Assembly: GCF_002930615.1 (NCBI RefSeq)
Contig: NZ_PSNX01000015.1
Location: 62,001 to 126,000, forward strand
DNA: 64,000 nucleotides
Source: Caldimonas caldifontis
Lineage (GTDB): Bacteria; Pseudomonadota; Gammaproteobacteria; Burkholderiales; Burkholderiaceae_C
Direction of reading: 5' to 3'
Shown: positions 56,987 through 64,000 of the stretch, piece after piece
How positions within the stretch are numbered: the first letter of the stretch is position 1
Layout of the letters: each line of letters begins with the position of its first letter
Notes under the pieces: generated by a model
Told to the model about the DNA's origin: nothing
The model's input: the letters and a program-made list of their open reading frames with translations, nothing else
Database searches by the model: none
Made by a program: the position numbers and the translations under genes

Positions 56987-58245
56987 CACGCCACCTGGCC
57001 CAAGGCCTTGCTGAAGAAGTCGGTGCTGCCGAAGTTGCCCGACTTGAGCGCCAGCAGCAGCGGCCGGCCCTCGGCCTGCGTCCACGGCACGCCCGGGTCG
57101 ATGGGCGCGCCGATGCGCAGTTGCTGCACGCCCAGGGCCTGCACCACGGCACCGGAGGTTTCACCGCCAGCCACCACCAGGCGGCGCACACCGGACTCGA
57201 CCAGCCCTTGCGCGACCGTGGCGAGGCACTGCTCCACCAGAGCGCCCGCCCGCTCGGCGCCCAGTTCGGACTGGATGGCCTGCACCGCCTCGGGCCGCGC
57301 CGTGGCATAGACCAGCACCGGCTCATCGGCCACCCGATCGCGCGCCCAGGCCAGGGCCTCGGCGGCCACGGGGCGGCCTTGCGCGAGCTCGCGCGCGTCG
57401 ATCCGCAGGGCCGGCCGGCCCGCGTCGATCCAGTGCTGCACCTGTGCGTTGGTGGCGACCGAACACGAGCCCGACAGCACCGCCGCCGCACCGCCCACGG
57501 CGGGCAGGACTGCGGCCTGTGCATCGGGCTGGATCCAGCCGCGGGCCTCATAGACCGCGGGCAGGCCCAGGGCCACGCCCGACCCTGCGGTGATGAGCGG
57601 CAGTTCGGCGCAGGCCGCAGCCAGGGTGCGCAGGTCGTCGTTGTCGATGGCGTCGGCCACCGCCAGGCGCACGCCCTCGGCGCGCAATTGGGCCAAGCGC
57701 GCGCGCACCGCCTCCACGCCCTGCCCGACCGTGTCGTACCGCAGCAAGCCCACGCGGCCACGCGACTGCGCCTGCAGCACAGCGACCAGGTTCGCATCCG
57801 TCATCGGCGTGAGCGGGTGGTGGCGCATGCCCGAGTCGCTCAACAGCTGGTCGCCCACGAAGAGGTGCCCGCGGAACACCGTGCGACCGTTTTCCGGGAA
57901 CGCGGGGCAGGCGATGGTGAAGTCGCTGTCCAGCGCCTCGAGCAGGGCTTCGGCCACCGGGCCGATGTTGCCCGCGGGCGTGGAGTCGAAGGTGGAGCAG
58001 TACTTGAAGTAGAACTGCTTCGCGCCAGCGGCCTGGAGCCAGCGCAACGCGGCGATCGAATCGGCCACGGCCTGGGCAGCCGGCGTGGTGCGCGATTTCA
58101 GCGCCACCACCACGGCGTCGGCCTTGGGCGGTGGCCCGTGCGGCACCCCGATCACCTGCACCGTGCGCATGCCCGCGCGCACCAGCATGCTGGCCACATC
58201 GGTGGCGCCGGTGAAGTCGTCGGCAATGACGCCCAGCACGGTCAT
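56986..58245 (-). CDS. otnK: 3-oxo-tetronate kinase OtnK (four-carbon acid sugar kinase, DUF1537)
   Basis: 419 aa member of the four-carbon acid sugar kinase family. The N-terminal motif GVIADDFTGATD and KYCSTFDSTPAGNIGPV are diagnostic; the C-terminal nucleotide domain has VVAGGETSGAV and LALKSGNFG. It phosphorylates 3-oxo-tetronate at O4. It overlaps ltnD (ATGA) and otnC (one base). The long reading from 58965 is an artefact of the ltnD region. Confidence 0.95.
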   Translation of the reverse strand: MTVLGVIADDFTGATDVASMLVRAGMRTVQVIGVPHGPPPKADAVVVALKSRTTPAAQAVADSIAALRWLQAAGAKQFYFKYCSTFDSTPAGNIGPVAEALLEALDSDFTIACPAFPENGRTVFRGHLFVGDQLLSDSGMRHHPLTPMTDANLVAVLQAQSRGRVGLLRYDTVGQGVEAVRARLAQLRAEGVRLAVADAIDNDDLRTLAAACAELPLITAGSGVALGLPAVYEARGWIQPDAQAAVLPAVGGAAAVLSGSCSVATNAQVQHWIDAGRPALRIDARELAQGRPVAAEALAWARDRVADEPVLVYATARPEAVQAIQSELGAERAGALVEQCLATVAQGLVESGVRRLVVAGGETSGAVVQALGVQQLRIGAPIDPGVPWTQAEGRPLLLALKSGNFGSTDFFSKALGQVA

Positions 58246-59141
58246 GCCTGCGCGCCCTTCGGCAGGTCGATGCCCGGGAAGATCTTGATCACCGCGCTGT
58301 CGTCCTCGCCCCCGTGGCCGGCGGCCGCCGCCTGCAGGTACATCTGGTGGGCAGACGCCGCCAGCGGCAGCGGCATCGTGAACTTGCGCGCGGCATCGAG
58401 CACGATGCCCAGGTCCTTCACGAAGATGTTCACGGCCGACAGTGGCCGGTAGTCGCCCGCCAGGATGTGGGGCACGCGGTTCTGGAACATCCAGCTCATG
58501 CCGGCCGAGTTGCAGATCACCTCGTAGAGCTGGGCCGGGTCGGCCCCGGCGCGCATCCCCAGGGCCATGGCCTCGGCAGCCGCCGCGATGTGCACCCCCG
58601 CCAGGTGCTGGTTCACCATCTTCACCGTGGAGCCGATGCCCGCGGCATCGCCCAGGCGGTACACCTTGCCGGCCAGTGCCTCGAGCACGCCACCGGCGGC
58701 CTCGAAGGCTTCCGGGCGGCCCGAAGCCATCACCGTCATCTGGCCCTGCGCCGCCTTGGCCGCACCGCCCGAGACCGGCCCGTCGATCAGCCACAGGCCG
58801 CGCTCGCGCAGGCGCGATTCCCATTGCGGCGGCAGCGACGGGTCGACCGTCGCCGAGGCCACCACCACCGAACCCGGCTTGAGATGCTGGGCCACGGCGC
58901 CGGCGCCAAAAAGCACGTCCTCGGTCTGCGCCGCATTCACCACCAGGATGAGCACCACGTCGCACTGGGCGGCCAGCTCGGCCGGGGTGGCCGCCACGCG
59001 GCCGCCTTCTTTCGCAAAGGCCTCACGGGCCTCGGCGCGCGGGTCGCAGCCCCAGGTGGGCACGCCCTTGCGGTGGGCCGAGAGGGCGGCGCCCAGGCCC
59101 ATGGAGCCCAGGCCGATCACGCCCAGGGTCTTGGAAGTCAT
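58242..59141 (-). CDS. ltnD: L-threonate dehydrogenase LtnD (beta-hydroxyacid dehydrogenase family)
   Basis: 299 aa NAD-dependent 3-hydroxyisobutyrate dehydrogenase-family enzyme. Rossmann motif GLGSMGLG at residues 10-17, substrate-binding DGPVSGGAAKA, and the catalytic Lys174 in STVKMVNQHLAG. LtnD oxidises L-threonate to 2-oxo-tetronate. Its place between a GntR regulator and otnK is the arrangement known from Cupriavidus-type threonate loci, supporting this name over a general family label. Confidence 0.93.
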   Translation of the reverse strand: MTSKTLGVIGLGSMGLGAALSAHRKGVPTWGCDPRAEAREAFAKEGGRVAATPAELAAQCDVVLILVVNAAQTEDVLFGAGAVAQHLKPGSVVVASATVDPSLPPQWESRLRERGLWLIDGPVSGGAAKAAQGQMTVMASGRPEAFEAAGGVLEALAGKVYRLGDAAGIGSTVKMVNQHLAGVHIAAAAEAMALGMRAGADPAQLYEVICNSAGMSWMFQNRVPHILAGDYRPLSAVNIFVKDLGIVLDAARKFTMPLPLAASAHQMYLQAAAAGHGGEDDSAVIKIFPGIDLPKGAQA

Positions 59142-59926
59142 GGGGCAGATCCTTTCGAGTCGTGACGACGCGGCACCAGGGCATCGCTCAGGGCCGCGCG
59201 CACCGACGCATCGGCCTCCTCGATGCGGCGGGCCGCGCGCAGCATGTGGGTGGTGGCGGCCTGCCGGGCCCGCTCGGGGTCGTGGGCCGCGATGGCATGG
59301 GCGATCTCGCGGTGCTCGCCGCGCACCTGCTCCATGAAATCCTCGCGCATGGCCTCATTGGCCCGCGTGACGGTCATCGCATCGCGCTGGTACTGCTCCA
59401 GGAAGCCCAGCAGCCGGGTGAACTGCGGGTTGCCGGTGGCCGCGGCCACGGTGCGATGGAAATGCAGGTCTTCCTCGACACCATCGCCCCCGGCCGCCAC
59501 GGCCGCATCGATGGCGGCAAGCGCCGACAGGATGCGCTCCACCGCGACGTCGTCGGCACGCTGGGCCGCCAGGGCCGCCACTTCGCCCTCCAGCGCCCGG
59601 CGCACCTCGACGATCTGCACCACCGCTTCCAGCGAATGCAGCACGGCCGGATCGAAGGCCAGCGCCTTGGCGCGCGACACCGGCGCCACGAAAACGCCGG
59701 AGCCTTGGCGCGACACCAGCAGCCCCATGGACTTGAGCCGGCTCACGGCCTCGCGCACGACGGTGCGCGAGACGCCATGCCGTTCGGCGAGCTCCTGCTC
59801 GGTGGGCAGGCGATCCTGCGGTTGCAGCTCGCCGCTCTCGATGCGGGCTTGCAACAGGTCGGCCAGCCGGTCGGACAGGCGGTCGGGCGCCAGCAGCGTC
59901 TCGGCGGGGGCAGGCTGTCGTTTCAT
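59138..59926 (-). CDS. FadR-subfamily GntR regulator of the tetronate operon
   Basis: 262 aa. The N-terminal winged helix (about 20-85; PTEQELAERHGVSRTVVREAVSRLKSMGLL) is followed by an all-helical FCD ligand domain with likely metal-binding residues (EEDLHFHRTVA, then H in EHREIAHAI and H in ATTHMLRAARR). It probably represses the operon it heads and responds to a tetronate or 2-oxo acid. ATG at 59926 is preferred; a TTG at 59941 is possible. It overlaps ltnD by four bases. Confidence 0.93.
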   Translation of the reverse strand: MKRQPAPAETLLAPDRLSDRLADLLQARIESGELQPQDRLPTEQELAERHGVSRTVVREAVSRLKSMGLLVSRQGSGVFVAPVSRAKALAFDPAVLHSLEAVVQIVEVRRALEGEVAALAAQRADDVAVERILSALAAIDAAVAAGGDGVEEDLHFHRTVAAATGNPQFTRLLGFLEQYQRDAMTVTRANEAMREDFMEQVRGEHREIAHAIAAHDPERARQAATTHMLRAARRIEEADASVRAALSDALVPRRHDSKGSAP

Positions 59927-59996
59927 CAGGTCATCATACAAATTCGACCTGCCTGGCTCCTATCCGGAACAACCCGCAGCCCCCTGCGCCTCGCGC

Positions 59997-60407
59997 TCAG
60001 GTGGTGTAGTCGCCGCTCGCCTCGGGCTGGAACAGCAGGGCCGCCACCCTCGCCGCGTGTTCACGGCCATCCGGCGTGCGCCAGCGGGCCACATCGCCCA
60101 CGCGCAGGCCCAGCAGGCCCGCCCCCACGGGGGAGAGCACCGACACGAAGCCCCGTGCCGGCTCGGCATCCTGCGGGTAGGTCAGGGTCAGTTGGCGCTC
60201 GTCGCTGCCGTCCAGGTCGGTCAGCGTGACCATCGAGTACATGGTGACCACGTCCGACGGCACCTCGCGTGGCGCCACCAGTTCAGGCGCTTCCATCACA
60301 TCCTGCAAAGCCTCGGGCCAGGAAGCGGCCCCCAGGCGCTGCAGGCGCACGTGGTCAAGCTCGGACAGCAGCCGCTCGTGGCGGGCAGAGGTGGAAAGGG
60401 AAGTCAT
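59997..60407 (-). CDS. rnk: Rnk-type GreA/GreB C-terminal domain protein
   Basis: 136 aa. A short N-terminal coiled coil and the FKBP-like domain shared with the C-terminus of GreA/GreB: VVTMYSMVTLTDLD, then LTLTYPQDA, SVLSPVGAGLLGLRVGDVARW. Rnk binds RNA polymerase and affects nucleoside diphosphate kinase levels in other bacteria. It is upstream of the tetronate operon on the same strand, 70 bases from gntR, with no evident functional link. Confidence 0.88.
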   Translation of the reverse strand: MTSLSTSARHERLLSELDHVRLQRLGAASWPEALQDVMEAPELVAPREVPSDVVTMYSMVTLTDLDGSDERQLTLTYPQDAEPARGFVSVLSPVGAGLLGLRVGDVARWRTPDGREHAARVAALLFQPEASGDYTT

Positions 60408-60789
60408 CGGACGCTCCAGTCATCGGGCGACCCGGCCGTGGAAGACGGCGCAGGTCGGGTCAGGCGCTGTGAAGAGGCCCGGCGATGACTGGTGTGCGCA
60501 ATGGAAGGGGTGGGGGTGTCTCGCCGGGCTCAGGAAAGTGCGGCCGGGGTGCGTCGCACGGCCGACGCCTGAGCCGCCCGCGCAGGCGCAAGCCCACCGG
60601 CCCGTTTCTGGGCGCACAGCAGGCGGGTTGCGTGGGTGCAAGGCAAAGACATGCCTCTAATTCTAAGGTCTGCCCCCAGACTTGCGTTGCCGATACCCCC
60701 ACCACCTGGCGCCCACGGGGGCGCCCTCTGAGCAAGCGAATCCTTCCAGAGCGAAGAATGGCCGCGGCAGACATCGAATGCCCATTCGA

Positions 60790-60819
60790 TTGCAAACGCT
60801 TCTCGTTTGCATTTAAGAT
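60790..60819 (+). promoter_or_regulatory. Promoter of the TonB receptor operon
   Basis: TTGCAA (60790-60795) and TAAGAT (60814-60819) with an 18-base spacer form a plausible sigma70 promoter, about 70 bases before the receptor ATG. The Fur-like box lies entirely between and across these elements. Confidence 0.6.
60792..60810. promoter_or_regulatory. Fur-box-like inverted repeat
   Basis: The 19-base sequence GCAAACG-CTTCT-CGTTTGC is a perfect 7-base inverted repeat (8 bases with the flanking T/A), close in layout to betaproteobacterial Fur boxes of the GCAAATGATTCTCATTTGC type. It overlaps the -35 and spacer, so iron-loaded Fur would block transcription. Confidence 0.6.
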
Positions 60820-60889
60820 ATCGCCTTTGCGGATCTCCACCGCTCAGCTTTCACCCCACCCGCACCAGCCCGCGTGAGCCAGCCAGTGC

Positions 60890-63088
60890 ATGACCCACCC
60901 CAAGGTCGTCATGCCGGCTTTACCTTCGCGTGCTGCAGTCTCAACACTCATTTCGTTTGCCAGTGCCTCTGTGCTCCCGTCCCAGGCGGGTGGCACGGCG
61001 GCGGATGGTGCCTTCGTCGGCACCTTGCCCGCGATCGTCGTGTCCGGCGAAACCGTACGGGCAGCGCAGATGGAGCGCCAACGGGCTCCCGTGGCCACGT
61101 TGGTGTACGACGAGACGCAGGTCGAGCGCTTCGGCGATGCCACGGTGGGCGACGTGCTGCGGCGACTGCCCGGCATGACCTTCACCGGACCCGCCGGGGT
61201 GGTCAAAGACATTCGCCTGCGTGGCCTGGACAAGGGCAACACGCTGTTCCTCATCAACGGTCAGCCGGTACCGGCCGCCACCAAAGAACGCCAGTTCCAG
61301 GTGGACCGGTTGCCGGCCGACATGATCGAGCGCATCGAGATCGTGCGCAGCCCGAGCGCATCGATGGATGCTGACGGCATCGGCGGCGCGATCAACATCG
61401 TTCTCAAGCAGACCGCAAACAACCTCACCCGGCTGCGCGCAGCCGCCGGCCGCAATGGCGACCTGGAGGTTGGTGACGTGGTGGCTCAGTTCGGCCGCAG
61501 CACCGAGCAGGTGGACATGGTCCTGGCGCTGTCTCACACCCAGGGGGCCGAGGACATCTCGGAGAACAAGCAGAAATTCAATGCGAGCGGCGCCTTGACG
61601 GAAGTCGAAGCCAAGGCTCGGCCGACAAAGAAGGGTGAAACGCTGTTGGCACCCCGATGGACCTGGCGCATCGGCGCCGATCGCCTCTCGCTGGATAGCT
61701 TTGCCTCGATCGGCACCGAGGACAAAGAGGAATCCTCGGTGGTGCGCAACGCGGCCGGTGTCCTCTCCAAGAGCACCACCAAGGTCGAGGACAAGGATGA
61801 CACCGTCTGGCGCCTGGGCACCCGCTACGATGCAGAGCGAGACTGGGGGCGCTGGTTCGCCAAGGTCGGGGTGCAGCAGGCCCGCATTGACAAGGCATCC
61901 CGCACCGACGAGTTCAACGGCACTGGCACCCGGGCCCGTCTCGTGCTGGAAGACGAGCGGGTGGTGGACAAGGCGGCCTACGCGGGCCTGGGGGCGTCGT
62001 GGTCCTGGGCGCAGCGTCACCGCATGGCCAGCGGCCTGGAGTGGCGCGACGCCAGTTTCGATACCGTCAAGACCCGAACCGAGAACGGGGCAGACCGCTC
62101 CGCCGCTGCCGACCGCTATGACATCGACGAGTCACGATGGATCGCTTGGCTCGAAGATGAATGGCGCATCGCCGACAAGCATTGGGTCACAGCCGGAGTG
62201 CGCGCGGAGTCGGTGGGCCGCAGAGCACGGGACGGTGCCGGAGCAACGGCCACCAGCGACACAAGCCATGCCAACCCTTCGTTGCACTACCGTTGGGAGT
62301 GGCGCGAGAACACCGTCTTGCGTGCCAGCTGGGCGGCCTCCACCCGCCTGCCCCGGTTCGACCAAGTCAACCCACTGGTCACCGCGCGCGCTGGCTCCCT
62401 CGCCGATCCGGACATCGCCGGCAACGCAGCCCTCAAGCCAGAGCGATCGCGTGGCATCGAACTTGGGCTGGAACGCTTCTTGGGCGCTCAACGAGGTGTA
62501 TTCGGCGTCAACCTTTACCGCCGCGATGTGACTGATTTCATCGAGCGGTACACCGCACTCGAAGGCACCCGCTACGTCCAGCGCCCTCGCAACGTCGCCG
62601 AGGCCGAATTCTGGGGCGCAGAGTTTGACTGGCGAGTGCCGCTGGCCCATAAGGGGGTCCACGCTCTCGACATCATCGGGAGCCACACCGAGCTGCGGGG
62701 ACGGATCGTCAGCGCCGCGGGCATGCGCACGGATGTGCGCGACATGCCGCCACGCATCACCACGCTCGGCCTGGACTGGACGCACCGCCCGACGCGCTGG
62801 TCTGCCGGGGCCAGCGTCACCGTGCAGCCATCTTTCACCCGACGCAGCCTGGGCGACAACGGCAACCTGGAGGTGAAGTCGCGGGCCGAGTCCGCGTTGT
62901 TGGACCTGTATGTGACCAAGGTGTTCGGTCCCCACGCCGAGGTCAGGATGGTGGCCAAGAACGTGCTGTCGGACAAGAAATCCGAAACCACCACGCAGTA
63001 CCGCCCCGACGGCAGCTTGGCCAACGCCGAAAGCAAGGTGGAGCGGTCCCGTCCCACGGTGCTGGTCACCTATGAGGCCCGCTTCTGA
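60890..63088 (+). CDS. TonB-dependent outer-membrane receptor
   Basis: 732 aa. A short N-terminal export sequence (about residues 14-35) is followed by LPAIVVSGE, a TonB-box-like stretch, a plug domain (about 60-170; LRRLPGMTFTG, IRLRGLDKGNTLFLINGQPVP, ERIEIVRSPSASMDADGIGGAINIV) and a beta-barrel ending in the aromatic C-terminus YEARF. It imports an iron chelate or other large ligand; specificity unknown. An ATG at 60911 with AAGG upstream is an alternative start and gives a better signal peptide. Upstream Fur-like box suggests iron repression. Confidence 0.93.
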   Translation: MTHPKVVMPALPSRAAVSTLISFASASVLPSQAGGTAADGAFVGTLPAIVVSGETVRAAQMERQRAPVATLVYDETQVERFGDATVGDVLRRLPGMTFTGPAGVVKDIRLRGLDKGNTLFLINGQPVPAATKERQFQVDRLPADMIERIEIVRSPSASMDADGIGGAINIVLKQTANNLTRLRAAAGRNGDLEVGDVVAQFGRSTEQVDMVLALSHTQGAEDISENKQKFNASGALTEVEAKARPTKKGETLLAPRWTWRIGADRLSLDSFASIGTEDKEESSVVRNAAGVLSKSTTKVEDKDDTVWRLGTRYDAERDWGRWFAKVGVQQARIDKASRTDEFNGTGTRARLVLEDERVVDKAAYAGLGASWSWAQRHRMASGLEWRDASFDTVKTRTENGADRSAAADRYDIDESRWIAWLEDEWRIADKHWVTAGVRAESVGRRARDGAGATATSDTSHANPSLHYRWEWRENTVLRASWAASTRLPRFDQVNPLVTARAGSLADPDIAGNAALKPERSRGIELGLERFLGAQRGVFGVNLYRRDVTDFIERYTALEGTRYVQRPRNVAEAEFWGAEFDWRVPLAHKGVHALDIIGSHTELRGRIVSAAGMRTDVRDMPPRITTLGLDWTHRPTRWSAGASVTVQPSFTRRSLGDNGNLEVKSRAESALLDLYVTKVFGPHAEVRMVAKNVLSDKKSETTTQYRPDGSLANAESKVERSRPTVLVTYEARF

Positions 63089-63101
63089 GGGCGAAAGCAC
63101 C

Positions 63102-64000
63102 ATGACCCGGCACCCCGACCTGCTCGCCCACGCCCATCCACACGACAGCGGTGGACAGGCGGCATCAGCCGTGCGCACGCCAGTGTCGACACTGCTGCGC
63201 GAGATGGCCTCGATGATGCTGGCGCACCCGTGGTTGCTGGCGCTCACGATCGCCCCCAACGTCGTGTCGCAGGCGGTGGCTCCCGTGCAGGCCTGGCTGG
63301 CCGGTGAAGTGCTTGCCGAGGTCGCCAAGGGGTCTCGTGCCTTTTCCCTCGGTGATCTGTTGGCCTACGTGCCCTATGCCATCGCGGTGTTCCTGGGCCT
63401 GGCGGTGCTGGTGATCCTGGAGAAGGTGTTCAACCGCATGTACGACGACCGCCTGCTGATCGACACCCAGCGCCGCTGGTTCGAGATCCGTGGCGCCGGC
63501 TGTGCAGGCGAGCACGTGGCCAAGGCCACCAACGACTGCAAGAACGTCGTCAAGCTGTTCGACCTCGCGCAGAAGGAGATCTGGGTCATCCTCATCGGGG
63601 TGCCCTCCGTGCTGCTGTGGCAGATCCACCTGTCGCCACAGTTGCTGCCCGCACTGGTCGTGACGGCGTTCATCCCCTTCATCGCCTCATTGGTGTTCGG
63701 TCACATCATTCAGCGGCTGAGTCACCGGGGGGTGGTGCTGGTGGCGCGGGTGAGCTCAGCCGTGGCCCAAGGTGACAAGCAACGTCTTCACGCCGAGCAG
63801 GAAAGGCTCTATCGCAACCGCGTGCGCTTCGAAATCACCAAGCAGCTCAGCGAAGTGATCTCCGAGTTCGCGTTCTGGGTGTCGCTGGTGCTGGTGCTTT
63901 TGCTCGCATGGTCGGGCCTCTGGAAGCTGCTGCCCGACCAGCTCACCGCGGCCGAGATCGGTGCGTTTCTGGTCAATCTGAAACTGCTGACCAAGCCGCT
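63102..64000 (+). CDS. ABC exporter membrane domain (3' end outside window)
   Basis: 299 codons, open to the window end. The N-terminal tail (MTRHPDLLAHAHPHDSGG) is followed by hydrophobic segments near 40-66, 85-112, 162-200 and 265-285 typical of a type-1 exporter ABC membrane domain, with the cytoplasmic coupling stretch RVSSAVAQGDKQRLHAEQERLYRNRVRFEI. The ATP-binding domain is expected beyond 64000. It starts 13 bases after the receptor gene, so the two are one operon, perhaps siderophore or peptide handling; substrate not determinable. Confidence 0.85.
   Translation, partial: MTRHPDLLAHAHPHDSGGQAASAVRTPVSTLLREMASMMLAHPWLLALTIAPNVVSQAVAPVQAWLAGEVLAEVAKGSRAFSLGDLLAYVPYAIAVFLGLAVLVILEKVFNRMYDDRLLIDTQRRWFEIRGAGCAGEHVAKATNDCKNVVKLFDLAQKEIWVILIGVPSVLLWQIHLSPQLLPALVVTAFIPFIASLVFGHIIQRLSHRGVVLVARVSSAVAQGDKQRLHAEQERLYRNRVRFEITKQLSEVISEFAFWVSLVLVLLLAWSGLWKLLPDQLTAAEIGAFLVNLKLLTKP

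Larger units (their letters stand above)
60408..60889. other. 482-base intergenic region upstream of the TonB receptor gene
   Basis: No convincing gene. The only sizeable reading (60485-60877, plus) is arginine/proline-rich and unlike a protein family. It holds a GGCGCCC/GGGCGCC hairpin at 60708-60725 without a T-run, the receptor promoter and the Fur-like box (60790-60819), and a leader of about 65 bases. The rest, about 300 bases, is unexplained; the base composition from 60640 to 60820 is lower in GC than the genes around it. Confidence 0.6.

Noticed and set aside
59927-59996. Operator for the GntR regulator in its upstream gap
   Set aside because: Only a TTGTAT half-site is visible; no palindrome with the expected GntR spacing could be supported.
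60485-60877. A 130-codon plus-strand frame in the gap before the TonB receptor
   Set aside because: It covers the promoter and Fur-like box, is Arg/Pro rich, and has no ribosome site or family resemblance.

Overview
The window is a continuous, gene-dense, high-GC bacterial chromosome segment. Gene content and protein character point to a betaproteobacterium of the order Burkholderiales, probably near Comamonadaceae, Sphaerotilus/Leptothrix or Rubrivivax relatives. The pointers are a DUF1631 protein, a DUF3422 protein, a YaeQ protein, TctA/TctB permeases, a ResB/CcsA (System II) cytochrome c maturation pair and a groESL operon with a CIRCE operator. I see no rRNA, tRNA, IS element, prophage or CRISPR array. 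Most of it reads as ordinary core genome with a few accessory metabolic modules. No wholly new multi-gene system is evident; the best leads are regulatory motifs, gene fusions and operon compositions.

Layout. 1-2142: end of a Fis-type response regulator and its overlapping histidine kinase. 2124-6771 (minus): SDR, EamA permease, gamma-glutamyltransferase family enzyme, DUF3422 membrane protein. 6865-8851 (minus): TctBA permease without its binding protein. 8969-14754 (minus): a tightly overlapping chain running from the lipoprotein-release ABC system (one permease plus LolD) through TatD, a deoxyinosine glycosylase and a spermidine-synthase-like protein to an orphan GspE/PilB ATPase. 14819-17474 (plus): a COG4255-like protein and recJ. 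17569-19959: two tandem PQQ-type sugar dehydrogenases. 20047-22259: groESL with sigma32/sigma70-like promoter, CIRCE and terminator. 22360-26035: DUF1631 protein, alpha/beta hydrolase, engB. 26094-30286: cytochrome c4 and ResB/CcsA. 30347-33174: small conserved protein, msrPQ, YitT-family protein. 33178-36286: YaeQ, a small lysine-rich protein, an Atm1-like ABC exporter, an acyl-CoA thioesterase.

36333-44714 (minus) is a fatty-acid beta-oxidation operon headed by a TetR regulator with a perfect palindrome in front of it: acyl-CoA dehydrogenase, a DUF2147 periplasmic protein, FadB-type bifunctional enzyme, thiolase, alpha/beta hydrolase and enoyl-CoA hydratase. 44945-49178 holds a membrane FHA protein paired with a periplasmic trypsin-like protease, an HNH endonuclease, and a PhnD-like binding protein fused to a rhodanese.

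49383-59926 (minus) is an eleven-gene tetronate (L-threonate/D-erythronate) catabolic operon: GntR regulator, LtnD, OtnK, OtnC, OtnI, DenD, TRAP transporter PQM, then an aldehyde dehydrogenase and a second SDR. Together these would import C4 sugar acids, oxidise them to 2-oxo-tetronate, isomerise, phosphorylate and decarboxylate to dihydroxyacetone phosphate. After rnk, the window ends with a Fur-box-controlled TonB-dependent receptor and the start of an exporter-type ABC protein, probably an iron-responsive operon.
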